The translations under genes and the position numbers were made by a program. Below are positions 49,845-60,913 of a stretch of DNA of 64,000 nucleotides, in pieces. The first letter of the stretch is position 1; every line of letters begins with the position of its first letter. The notes below the pieces were generated by a model, which searched no databases, was not told the origin of the DNA, and saw only the letters and a list, made by a program, of their open reading frames with translations. The DNA comes from Ceratobasidium sp. AG-K (taxonomy: Eukaryota > Basidiomycota > Agaricomycetes > Cantharellales > Ceratobasidiaceae): the NCBI GenBank assembly GCA_037039685.1, contig JAWNGF010000016.1, positions 1 to 64,000 of the forward strand, read 5' to 3'.

Positions 49845-52800
49845 ATGTCGGACGGGGCTCGGTAAGTATTCGGGACAGGTTAATGGTGCCATAAATTTAA
49901 CACAACAAACTCAAAACATTATAGACTTCACGAACTATGGAATTCTGCGCTATCCGAGGCGGCGACGACCTTGAAAGGTCTAATTGGTTCTTCTGGATGG
50001 GTGCGGGTCAACACCAGCAACAACCCCAACAACGTCTCGCTGCATAAAAAAGGGAACGTTCTGAGAGCGCTGGTTGAGATTGAGGATGAGAAGTATCCTG
50101 GAATCGACGATTGGAGAGCGGTATTTGGCTCGGTGGAGTTGCGGAAGGAGTGGGATTTGATGGTGGACAAGGCTCGGGTGTTGGAGATGCTTGATCCTAA
50201 CACGAGGGTAGTCAAGACCGACTATGCTTTGGGATGGCCAGCCAAGTGAGTGGCTCCCACGCTATTTATACACTTGGTCACTCACCTTGTGTCAGTCCCC
50301 GAGATGCGATCACTATTTCTCGTACTGTGTATGACACCTCCACTGTGGTTGACGTATCAACTTCACTTCCTCGGTCCTCTGACGAACCGGCCTACCTTCG
50401 CCCATCCCCGCCCTACGTCAGGTCACACGTTCATCGTAAGCATTTTTTTCTCAGTCCCGTCCGTCCGACTTAGTTTTTGCAGTTCAGGCGTGGTGCATCC
50501 AACTCCCAACTCCAACGTCCGCCAAAACACGCATTACACTGTTCTGGCAGCACGATCTTCGAAATGCTTTCACGCTGTCCTCTTCTTCCCCTAACACTGC
50601 CCTTCCGACCCTCCTCCCCGCCATCTATTCCGTCGCCTCGCAAGGGGCACCTCGTGCACCGCTTGTCCAGCGCTGGGGCCCACGATCTGTAATCGACGCA
50701 GTATCGTACGATACCGGACGCGCGGCCCTAAGGGTGGATTACACAATCCTCCCTGACGATGAACACGGGGACAGTGGCCTGGTCGCGGGTCAGAGAGAAG
50801 TGGAAATATGGATTTCGCCTTCACATGCATGGGAAGCCCAGATATCAACACGAGCCGCGAGCGAAGCTGTGTCAAGTCTGCCCTGGACCGTTAATGCCGC
50901 CAAGTCAGGTTCTAGTGACGAAGCTGACGAACGCACGGTTATGCGCGTCACCCATTCACCTGTCCCGTCCAACTCGGCCTCGTCTCTCAAAGTCAAACTC
51001 GTTATCGAACTTGGTGGAGGCTCCAAAGGCACACTACGGATCAACGGGGCCCCTCACTCGGTCTCGGCTGCTCGCCTTGCACCTCGGCCAATGATCGAAT
51101 CTGGATTTGCTCCGAGTGTGGGCACGGAAATCCTGTCTGTTCTCGGGCCCGGCGCGGGGTCAGCAGAAAAAGGGACGGGAAGCGCAAAGTCTACTCCAGC
51201 ACCGAGTGTCCAATCTCGTGCGGCCAGCATAGCCAGCACGATCCCTTCCGTTTCGGCCCCTTCCACTCGTACAGCCGCGGCTCAAAAATCGATCCAAACG
51301 CTTATCCGTCGCTCGTATACATATTTTACGGCTCTGCTTCAAGAACCCGATGCCAAATGGCGACCCCTACTTGAATCACGTGGCGTCACTGTCACCCAAC
51401 TGGACTCGATTGATCCGACGCTGGTGGTTTTCAGAGCGGAGGCAACGTTCGTGGGCGTCGGACTTTGGGATATCCTTGGTGTTTTAGGATGCGAGCCAGC
51501 AAGGGGAGTCTGGGAAAAGGGTGTGGAAGACGTCAAATTGGTGGAGGACGTTGGGGAGCTGAGCGAGCTCTGGAGGGTTGGATGGAAAGCCGCATGGCCT
51601 GTCAAGTAAGCCAGATACTCCTCTCGAGTTCAGGTTTCTCATATTTGATCTCACTTGTAGCCCGAGAGATACGATCCTCTTGAAGACATCCTATAAATCT
51701 TCTACTGCGGCGCACGTATTCTCATTTTCAACCACAGACACTACACTCTTCCCGCTTATCCCGCCGCCTGAACTTCCTACCATTCGTACCCACATTGACT
51801 TGCACGGATTTGCGATCGAGGCGCTTTCACCTACTACGACTCTCCTGACGCTGCTCGAACAGTCTTCCCCATCGAGTTCTACCCCTTGGACTGGGAGAGG
51901 TTCGGGCGGGGTACCGGCGTCGATGGTCGCCACTCTGGCTGGGATTGGCGAGATGGTCATCAAGGGTGGAGGCGCCCCTCCCGTAGTGAGCCGATTGAGT
52001 GGGGCCAGGAAAGGGAGAGTGAGATACGATCATGACCGGGGGATGTGGAGGGTCGAGTACGAACGAAGCGAAAGACGGGCCGAAAACGAGGAGAAAAAGT
52101 TGGACAAGAACGCCAGTCAATCGACATCCGGCGCGGAAAGTGACGAAGAAGGCGGGGAGATGGGTGCAAGCGTTGCCACACTTATACCTTCAAGCGGCAG
52201 TAAACGCGGGTCTAGCTTATCCAGCTCTCCGGATTCGATGGCAGGGCGTTCATCGGCACCTTCTCGAACCTCCTTGGCGCTTTCGATCTCACCTGAAAAG
52301 GGTATCGTGTTTCCTACCTCCGAGTCAGCGAACAACAGCTCGTCGACGATCAATGGCCCCATCAATCCTTCCAACCCTGCATTCAACGCTCAGCCGGTCG
52401 AACTCGAACTTCGCGTCGACCCGGATAGCTGGTCCCCGCTCGAACTCGTCATCGACCCGCCTCCCTCAACCGTGCGTGCTCTGAAGCGGCACCGACTCGC
52501 AAGAGGCGGAGGAGGATTGTGGATTACCGTTGAACATGCGCCTTCTCAACTCTCCTCGGCATACGGCAGCGCGATTAACGGAATTAACTATGGAGGGCTC
52601 GGAGGATGGGACGATCGTATCAGCGTCACAGTTCGAAAGTCTGCCCCGGCTTCCTCTTCCCCTAAAGAAAGCCCCACTACGCCGGTTTCGTCAAGGGACA
52701 GGGACGCAGGAAGTGAATGGGAGGATGCAAGCTCGGGTGGGGAGGGATTAAAGACTCCAATTCGAACAGCTCGAGACGAGTTGCTCAAGTTCCAAGGCGA

Positions 52801-55800
52801 GCGGGCGAGAGTGGATTCGACCACCAGATCCATCAAGTCAGAACGACCCACTCATGAACGCTCGAATAGTCTCGCCACTGCACCCCGAATTTCCACTGCT
52901 CGGGTGCCTACCCTAATTGTCAATGGTGCTCGGGTCAAGGTAGAGGTGGAAGAACTACCCGAAGCCGAGATCAAGGCGCTTGCCAAGGCAAAACGAGTCA
53001 AACCAAGGCGAATTCCATTGGATGAACCACCTGTAATGTGGAAGAAACGAGGCAGAACCAATACGACCGAGGAAGATAGTGCTAATGGAGTCGGCGAGGG
53101 AGTAGGGACAGATACTGAAGAAGCTGAGGCTAGTGCAGGAACTGGGGTGGTCAAGTCGGTTGTGAACTGGGGAATGGGGATGGGATCACTTGGGATCGGA
53201 ATGGGTGGGTTAGGGAGGATGTGGGCCCCGGCGGGTGCGAATGTTGGGGTGGGGAACCCAGGTGCGACAGAAGAGCCGACGAGCGTACTCGGGATTACTG
53301 CACCCGACGTCCAAAGTGGGGTCGAAACAGCTATTACGTCTGTCGCTCAACCATCCACTCTCCTCCGACTCGTTACCAACACGGGCACTCCGATATCTAG
53401 CGCTCCAGTGTCGAGCATCCCGGCAGGCGAACGGCCTCCAATGGCATCCGCGCTAGACGCATTGGCGTTCTTGACTCGCCAGCATACGAACAACCCTACC
53501 CCCGATTCTATACCGACAGCCGGCGGCTGGACAGCTGTGAGCACCAAGGCGGGGCTTACAGTCACCCGACGAACGGAGCCTGCTTTCTCAACATCTCTTC
53601 CTGTACACCGCTGCTCCAAGGTCTTGCAAGGCGTTTCTGCTGAGGACGTCGCCGGTGCCATTTCGTGCTCCGAATCCCGAACCCAGTGGGACACGTGGTT
53701 CGACGGTGGTGCGAGCGTAGTGCTGGAAGAGTATGGCGGGGGCGCCCGAACCGAGTTTTCAGTCCTCAAGGGAGGGTTTCCTTTCCGTGACCGGGGCTTT
53801 TATGTTTCGACCCTCACGGCTCGAGCTGCATCGGGCCCAGGTACTCCAGGCTTAATATTCCTCACTTCGGCGTCTTACAACGATGCGACTCAGCACTTCG
53901 CCCCAGGAAAAGTCAACGTCTATTCCTTACCGGTTGGACAGATGCCCCTGTATGGTTGGGTGATCGAAACGCTTGATCCCTACACGGCAGAGAACTATGC
54001 GATTCCTAGCGCTCGGTGTACCCTCTACGTCTGTGTGGACTACGGTGGCCAGGTACCTGTCGCCTACAACGCAATGGTCAATTCGACTCTGCCTCGAGCT
54101 TCGATCACGGCTGTCGAGGCGTTCCTGGGGGCTGGGTCCCGTGCATCGATCCCAATCGTGAGGTACCCATCCTCCATAATGGCCGTCAAAGGCGTAACAG
54201 AGGACGAAGCTTATCAGAAGAAGGGCCGTGAGCTGGTCTGGACAATCGGTCACGAAGACACAAGAAGGTCGTACCTTGGCTCGAGCTATAATCAAAGCAC
54301 GAACGTCTTCCAGGCGAACATAAAGATGAACCCTCATACCTTCCGCCCTCCCCCTTCGCCCATTCAACCTCCCATGAGCGCGATAGAACCTTCATCTACC
54401 TCTTCTCTCCTGACTGTGTCCAGCCGATCTCGCAAAGTGTCTACCAATGGAGGTGGGAATGGAGCGAGTGGTGGAACCAGCACTAGCCTGGGTCGCTCAT
54501 CCGGCTCTCGGTTCCGCAGTCGAGCTCGGACCTTGTCATCCAATGCACGCCCTCCGGATGTCAATGCCGAAGGGCTAACCGTTGCGGAATTCGTTCTCGA
54601 TACCAGGCTTTTCCCTGCTGGCTATGATGTTACTACGGCGTCGATGTTCCTTCCAGAAGGGTCCGCGCCGCCCGTACCGTTCATCATGCCCGATGGTTCC
54701 CCCGCTACCACCACCCGTGTCTTGCCCCTGCGAGTTCAAGTATACACTGTCCCGCTCTCGCCGCTTCGTGCGTCCGCGACTACGACCACGCAATCTACTC
54801 GACAACTGATTCGAATCACACTACCTTCAACGCCGCATGCCACCCCTGATGTCCTTGACCCTCTCACCGGCGAGACCCGTCGTGGGGTTGAAGAGCCTGA
54901 GTGGATTAAGCGATTAGTGACCGAGCAGGCTATTGTTCGTGTGACCATAGGACCCAGCGCAATCAAAGACAAGATTCGAGTCGACGGCACCATCACTGAG
55001 GTGTTGAGCGAAAAGAAATCGATAGTCGCTTTGGGGCGGGCGGTGTTGGAGGAGGAGCATGTTGGATATTCATTGTTGAGCCGGTAGGTTTTGTCTCCGA
55101 GGTAGGAGAGCGTAATCTTATATATCTGCAGAACCAAATCCGGAGGAGGATCTTCAGTGCCAGACTCATTGGCCTTGCCCGTTGCGGCAGCGACACATTT
55201 GTATTCCGACGAGCCGACGATTAAGTCAACGCCCGTCCCAGCTATGGCGCAAATCGTCGAGGAACCTGCGCCGATAGAACCTGCTTCAACGGAAGATGTC
55301 TCGACTTTAGTACGTTGCCCATACTCTTATAAAACTACCACTAATCAGTGTATAGACACCAAAATATCCCAGCCGCCCCACCCAGAGTCGCCGGCCTTCA
55401 GCTTCACTTTTTGGATTCCTGTCTGCGTATACCAACCCTGTGGCCAAGATGCCTTCCATTACAGACGATAAACGAGAAGCGATTCCCCCGGTGGAACCAG
55501 CTGCTCCTTCTCCGTCAACCCCAGGACCTGCACCCAGCCCGGCCGAGCCAGTCCAATCCAACCAAAAGATTATGTTTGAACAGCGCCACTCGAACGCGAC
55601 GTTGATTATTGTCGCAATCATTGCATTCCTTGTCGGATCATTGTTACGTTCGCTGATTTCTCCGGCTGATTTCATCTACATGGGCGCCCCCAAGTCACCC
55701 AATGAGCACTTGGACGCGGAAAACTGGCGGCAAGTCAAGCGCTTGGTTGAGATCAAGTATGGTTGGTGGGGATGGGACTTCGTTGTCGCTGTGGTGAGAC

Positions 55801-55808
55801 GGCCATAG
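49845..55808 (+). CDS. giant START-like lipid-binding protein with a C-terminal membrane anchor
   Basis: Seven exons (49845-49861, 49925-50245, 50296-50435, 50483-51605, 51661-55083, 55132-55309, 55356-55808) give 1884 residues. START-like units are seen at the N-terminus, in the middle and at about residues 1157-1364. The last shows SESRTQWDTWFDGG, GARTEFSVLKG and FPFRDRGFYV, typical of the START fold. An NPRD motif follows a Trp-Pro at residues 113 and 534, and in both places an intron splits the Asn codon after its second base. Long Ser/Thr/Pro-rich linkers separate the units. A single hydrophobic helix at about 1816-1836 lies 48 residues from the end, so a membrane-tethered lipid-transfer role is likely (inference). 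Confidence 0.82.
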
Positions 55809-56191
55809 GCGCATACATTCAACTTGGGGCAAATTATCTTTCCTGTGGCTAACCCGGTTAACTCCATATGTAATATTTTACCACTGCTCTCGCTGTACAC
55901 TTTGTTTCTTGTTACAAATGGACTCGTAGTCATTAGTACTCCCCAGTAGTATCCTGAGCTCATCTCGCATTTTGTTTGTCATCCTATTTCACATAGCATT
56001 CGTCACATGCTTATGATAAGCTTTTGCTTCACACTGGATAGACGCCAGGCGATTGCCACTAGTTCTTGAGCACAGCCATCGTCCACATTCCCGTTTGGCC
56101 ACACCCAACTGCACCAGTCGACGTTGCGAAGGAGCTAATTGACCAATTAATGAGATATTGGAGTAGGGCAAACAATTCGTCCTAGTGCCAA
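55809..56191. other. intergenic between same-strand genes
   Basis: 383 bp holding the 3' region of the START gene and the promoter of the MYND gene. Nothing else was seen. Confidence 0.45.
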
Positions 56192-58307
56192 ATGGAGCCG
56201 TTAATTTTCCAAGGACCCCGTCCGAAGATAATGTCTCCCGTTATGCAAGACCTCGAAAACTATGATAGAAAACGCTGGGGACCGACCAGGGTCCAATATC
56301 TTAACCCTGCTGACCCAATGATGAGAGGAATACTCAACAGACCAACACCTAGCTTGTCAACAGTATTAGAATCTATCGAGGGATTGGATAAGTGGTACCT
56401 TGCGGACTATTCCATGCTCCAAGACGCCCTCGCAATTGTACACTACCCCAAAAGTATGTATAAGCTAGAAGTATTACGGCTCAACTTCAACTGCATGAGG
56501 CTGCTGCAAGACTACACATCAAAGCACAACGTGAGTCTACCCCAATAAGATGAACCCTATTTGTTGACTGAGGTACATTCCCAGCTCTTCGACCACTATT
56601 ATGGTTTATTATGCGTGCGCGTTCTTGCTTTCTGCGTGCAACTCCACATGGTTGCTTTTGCCGCAACGGCTGGTACTCATGTCGAACGCATGGAAGAACT
56701 GGATGGTGCAGAGTCTATAGCGTCTACCCTCGAGTATCATTCTTCTCGATCGGTCTATGAGGTGTTCAACAACCCGGCCCTTGCCTCAAATCCAGGAACC
56801 CTCCCGCTCCCAAAGCACGAGTCTTATTTTCTTCAACGGATCATGTGGGACGATCGCAAGGGACTCTTCGAAGTCTCGTCTAAGATTAAGATCTCAGGTT
56901 GGGGTTTGCTCATGGCTTCAATAATATTACAGCTATTCTCGGACAAACGTAAAAGCAAAAAGTATATGCGTATTGGAATCCCGGACAGAACTTGTCTAAC
57001 ACTGTGTTGATATTGCAGGGAGTTAATACTGTGGTACCAAACCTCTGATCTGGTTTGCCGACACTACCTGGGTGCAACAGAAGACGCTTTCCCATACGCT
57101 TCCCAGGTCTCTGGGATGATTGATACATACTTGACGGTGATGAGGGGCACTGGATCTAATATTCCTGCCCATAAATCCGCTCCCATCGACCTCAAAGATT
57201 TCTCTGTATTCTGCCGGGCGCTCACAGTGCGGCTACGAGACCAAGTGGACAGACGCCTGTCCCCTCGGCTCGCAGCCTCTCTCGTTCAGTTTATCTTCCA
57301 TTACGCCCAGCAATTAGGGCCCGATAACTTCAACGGTGATTTTTGGCTGTCTGTCGAGGCTATGTTCGATCGCCTTTGGGAAGAGATCGAAGTGGGAAAG
57401 TACTTGAGGGCCGTGGAGGCACGCAAGGACTTACTGGCTCTCACCTACGCCATATACAGAGGCCTCGGGACGTTATTGGCGTAAGTAATCATTATTTAAA
57501 GCGTCCAATCTAACACCATTCTTCCAGTTCGACCTATTCTGCAGTGAACCCTAGAAACCTCAAGGACACTAAGCATGACATGCCTCCACGCCTTCTCTAT
57601 CTTGCAACCATGCTTACAAGGACGTTCATCAAGGTTGATTGGTTCGGGCTCTGCGCGAGGCTCTTGTTACTTCCTTCGCTGCCCCTTTCCGGAGAGATGC
57701 CTAGCCCAGGAATGATATGTGTGTATCAACGTATAACTGTTAATTGTACGCTACACTTACACACCTACTAAACAGCCCGTATTGCCAGTAACCCATCGCG
57801 GGTTATTGGGTACATCGAAGACCTGGTTCGAGTGTTTAGTCACTTTGACACTAAAACACTGGAACCCTTTCACCACTATTACGCCGAATGGGTAAAAGTG
57901 CTGCTGTTTATAAAAAATCAACAAGTCAAGTATCCGTTACACCGCAAACACTTTGAGCAATGCGAGAGCCTGTGGCGCCTAGTGGGATGGTCCCTTGAGC
58001 TTACCGATCGCGTCGACCAACGATGCTTGTACACCGGATGCGTGAACACTATCGCGTTGCACGATAGCTCCTTGGATGTCTGCGAAGGTTGTCATGTAGC
58101 ATTCTATTGTAGCCGCCGTTGCCAGAAGGCGTAAGTGGCTTTGCCAAACCTTCAAACTGTCTTCTAACGTAAATGGGATAAAGTGACTGGCAGATGAACT
58201 CGATGAATCCGCATCAGCTGGTCTGCGCAGCGGATCTGACCACTCCAGAGTTGATTGGTTTTCCTGCGGGCAAAAAACTTGATGATGAAAGATATGCATT
58301 TTTCTGA
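56192..58307 (+). CDS. MYND-type zinc-finger protein
   Basis: Six exons (56192-56530, 56585-56961, 57019-57480, 57528-57718, 57776-58130, 58184-58307) give 615 residues. The first about 535 residues are helical without a recognised domain. The C-terminus carries a MYND finger: Cys540, Cys545, Cys559, Cys562, Cys568 and Cys572, then His585 and Cys589, with YCSRRCQKADW between. The first pair is spaced Cx4C rather than the usual Cx2C. MYND fingers bind short proline-rich peptides in partner proteins. There is no SET domain. Basidiomycetes have many orphan proteins of this form, mostly uncharacterised. The donor of the second exon (gtatat at 56962) was chosen because it alone keeps the frame. 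Confidence 0.83.
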
Positions 58308-58599
58308 ATTTCACCAGAGTCGATGCAAGTGCCCCGTAGTCGTTCACATGTAGGCAGAAACTCCCAGACTATATGCGCCTCAAACTGACCTCCCGCCTTG
58401 TGACACGCATACTGTAGCCATCATGCAATATCTCAGATGTAGGGCATTTGTCGAGTAGATATGGACGCCACTCGTTCGGGTTCGGCAGAAATTCAAACAA
58501 TGGTAATGATGGCATTTAGGTGATGACACAGCGAGTAAATAGACAACAAAACGATGGCTAGCTAGGTGCTAACTCGCCGAAATATGTGACTGAAACACT
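58308..58599. other. 3' regions between convergent genes
   Basis: Just under 300 bp between the MYND gene and the first small gene. No gene was recognised. Confidence 0.4.
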
Positions 58600-59132
58600 C
58601 TAAAACATGGTAGAAAATGCAGCGACAAGTCTGCCCATCTCGGGGTCCTCTAGCAGCCTCGGGTTGTTGGATTTGTCTTGAATTACTACCAAGATGCTGT
58701 GCAAGTATCCGTGCTGCAATCATTGAATGGCGGCTTCAAACATCTTTGAGGGGGAGCTCACCATCTGAGAACACATTGCGTCCTTGTCGGAGAGTCTCCC
58801 CCCGGTTGAGATAGGGTCCTCCACAAAGTTGCTCACAGCAGAATTGTATCCATTATAGACGAACAATGGATCGGATTGAAATGGCCGGCCGCCTGTAGAC
58901 ACATACATGTCGTGCACGTAGCATTCGTGGATCTGGACGCGCTCGGCGGCTTCCTCGAGCTATAGTATATGTTAATTAATGAATGGGGGAACTGACGGGT
59001 GCATATACGCACTAGGGTGAGAAGATCACGAGGGAGGACGCGCTGTCCATTTTGAGCGACCTTGTGGAGGGTGTAGGAGAGGCTCTCCTTGTACCAGGCC
59101 GCGTTGAAAGGTGGTGTCATGAGGAATACCAT
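58600..59132 (-). CDS. small unknown protein, copy 1 of a tandem pair
   Basis: Three minus-strand exons, 59013-59132, 58762-58959 and 58600-58713, all in phase 0, give 143 residues. The protein starts MVFLMTPPFNAAWYKESL, has VLPRDLLTLV at the end of the first exon, an HECYVHDMY segment and FQSDPLFVYNGYN in the second, and a hydrophobic helix HGYLHSILVVIQ in the third. There is no signal peptide and no domain I recognise. The same exon lengths recur in copy 2 at 59848-60382, so the family is real and expressed in structure if not proven in fact. Function cannot be inferred. Confidence 0.75.
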
Positions 59133-59847
59133 GTTGAGAGATGAATAGTAGTCGAGTGGCAAAATTGAAAAATGGCTGAGGAGCTGAGTAGTCGAGCAAC
59201 TGGGAGGATGATGAATTCCAAAGCTCATGATGCACTTCTTTTATACACCCACAGATACAAGCACAACACCTGTGGGCCAAGTCGAGGCTTTGACGCGCCG
59301 AAGCGCTCACCTACACTTGGACAACCTCATAGGGCCCAAGTGTCATGCCTACAACCCAATTGGACCATAAGATCATACGCCACCTCTTCAATACAATAAT
59401 GACCCGGACACAGCAAAAGTGGCCCAGTTTATCATCGAAGAGTTCTGCGCCCAGGTCGACCGGGTCCGAGGTCACAGGCTTATGACACCTGAGTTTCCCC
59501 GCACGCCTGTACCTCCGGAAACGGGTTTGAAAATATAGTAGAATGTCGTCCCATTATGTACACTCTCAGGACGGAATAAAGCAGCTGCGAGCCCAGGCCC
59601 CCACGAGCCCCGGGGCAAGCCTCGTCTGTCAGTACTTATTTGGGTGGCTAAGCCTGGTGCTAGACGTCGACATGCAGGCTGGTTATGTACCCCGCCAACC
59701 ATCTAAGTCAAGCTCCGTATCTTACTGGGATTGGGGCTCCATGGTGAATCCAACTAACAATAGTATTGACCACATAGCACATTGAATAAATAGACAGCAA
59801 GGCGATAGCTAATCACGAGCAAACTTGGAAGCAGTTCCAGAAAAAAC
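59133..59847. other. promoter of small-gene copy 1 and spacer
   Basis: It contains the TATA box at 59238-59245 and upstream sequence that is alignable with the promoter of copy 2 (shared cacccac, cacaacacct and ggctttga blocks). The remainder up to 59847 shows no gene. Confidence 0.5.
59238..59245 (-). promoter_or_regulatory. TATA box of small-gene copy 1
   Basis: This reads TATAAAAG on the minus strand, about 106 bp upstream of the start at 59132. Copy 2 has TATATAAG at the matching place. Confidence 0.55.
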
Positions 59848-60382
59848 TCAAAACATGGAAGAAAACACAGCCAGAAGCCTGCCCAGCTCGGCATCCTCGA
59901 GTAACCTTGCGTCATTGGACTTGGCATAAATCACGAGCAAGATGCTATGCAAATATCCATGCTGCAATCAACGTGTTAGACAACCTTGATGATAGTGTCG
60001 ATAGCAACCCACCATTTGAGCACACATCTGGGTCCTAGCGGGAGAGTCGCCCCCAGGCCTAACGAGGGTTCCCCACAAGTTGCCCACAGCGGCGTTGTAC
60101 CCGTTGTAGACGAACATAGGGTCGGGCTGGAACGGCCTGCCACCAGTGGATGCATACATGTCATGCACGTAGCACTCGTGAATCTGGACGCGTCCGGCGG
60201 CTTCCTCGAGCTAAAGGTGTTATTAGCATGCGAACCTAGGAGTTGAAGGCGCATATACTCACCAAAGTAAGAAGATCACGAGGAAGAACAGGTTGTCCCC
60301 TTTGAGCGACCTTGTGGAGAGTGTAGGAAAGGCTGTCCTTGTACCAGGCGGCGTTAACAGGGGGAGCCATAAGGAAAACCAT
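59848..60382 (-). CDS. small unknown protein, copy 2 of a tandem pair
   Basis: Exons 60263-60382, 60013-60210 and 59848-59961 on the minus strand have exactly the lengths of copy 1 (120, 198 and 114 nt) and give 143 residues. About three quarters of the residues match copy 1. The most variable part is the end of the second exon, where copy 1 has an acidic VEDPISTGG stretch and this copy has a WGTLVRPGG stretch. HECYVHDMY, GRPFQPDPMFVYNGYN and the C-terminal HGYLHSILLVI helix are conserved. No known domain, no signal peptide. Intact frame and splice sites suggest both genes are functional. Confidence 0.75.
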
Positions 60383-60913
60383 AGTGAGGAATAAAAGAGG
60401 TTGTTTGATTGAATAGAAAAGTAGCTGGATTGAGTAGCTGAGAGCTGAGAGGATGATAAATCCGAACGCTCAGCTTGCACCTCTTATATACACCCACCGA
60501 CACAACCACAACACCTATAGGCCAACGCGAGCAGGAGGCTTTGATGCGCCTCGGCGCCCACCCGAACTTGGACCACAACCCAATTAGGCCACAGACTTGT
60601 GCGCTGGCTTGTCGACACAATTCCAACACAAATAAATCAAAGGAGGCCCAACCCGCCGGTCGGGTCCTCCCGTGCTCATTGTTGACTAGGTCCGAGGCGG
60701 TTCTTTGTATCGGACCGACCCAGTCCTTGTTCACAGCCCGCCTTGTCTTTGTACCACATCCTCTGACCAGGCTCCTCTGCTCTCGTACAATGACCAAACT
60801 CTTTGAATCTAAACTCGAACCTAGCGCGATAGCCTTTATCTTATACCCCAACCTCACACTTGCCCGATATGGCTCAACAAACAAAATCGTATTACACATA
60901 CATTTTGGTACAT
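60383..60913. other. promoter of small-gene copy 2 and 3' flank of STT3
   Basis: The left part aligns with the promoter of copy 1; the right part is the downstream region of STT3. A plus-strand open frame across it has no domain and is probably chance. Confidence 0.45.
60483..60490 (-). promoter_or_regulatory. TATA box of small-gene copy 2
   Basis: This reads TATATAAG on the minus strand, about 101 bp upstream of the start at 60382, matching the position in copy 1. Confidence 0.5.
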
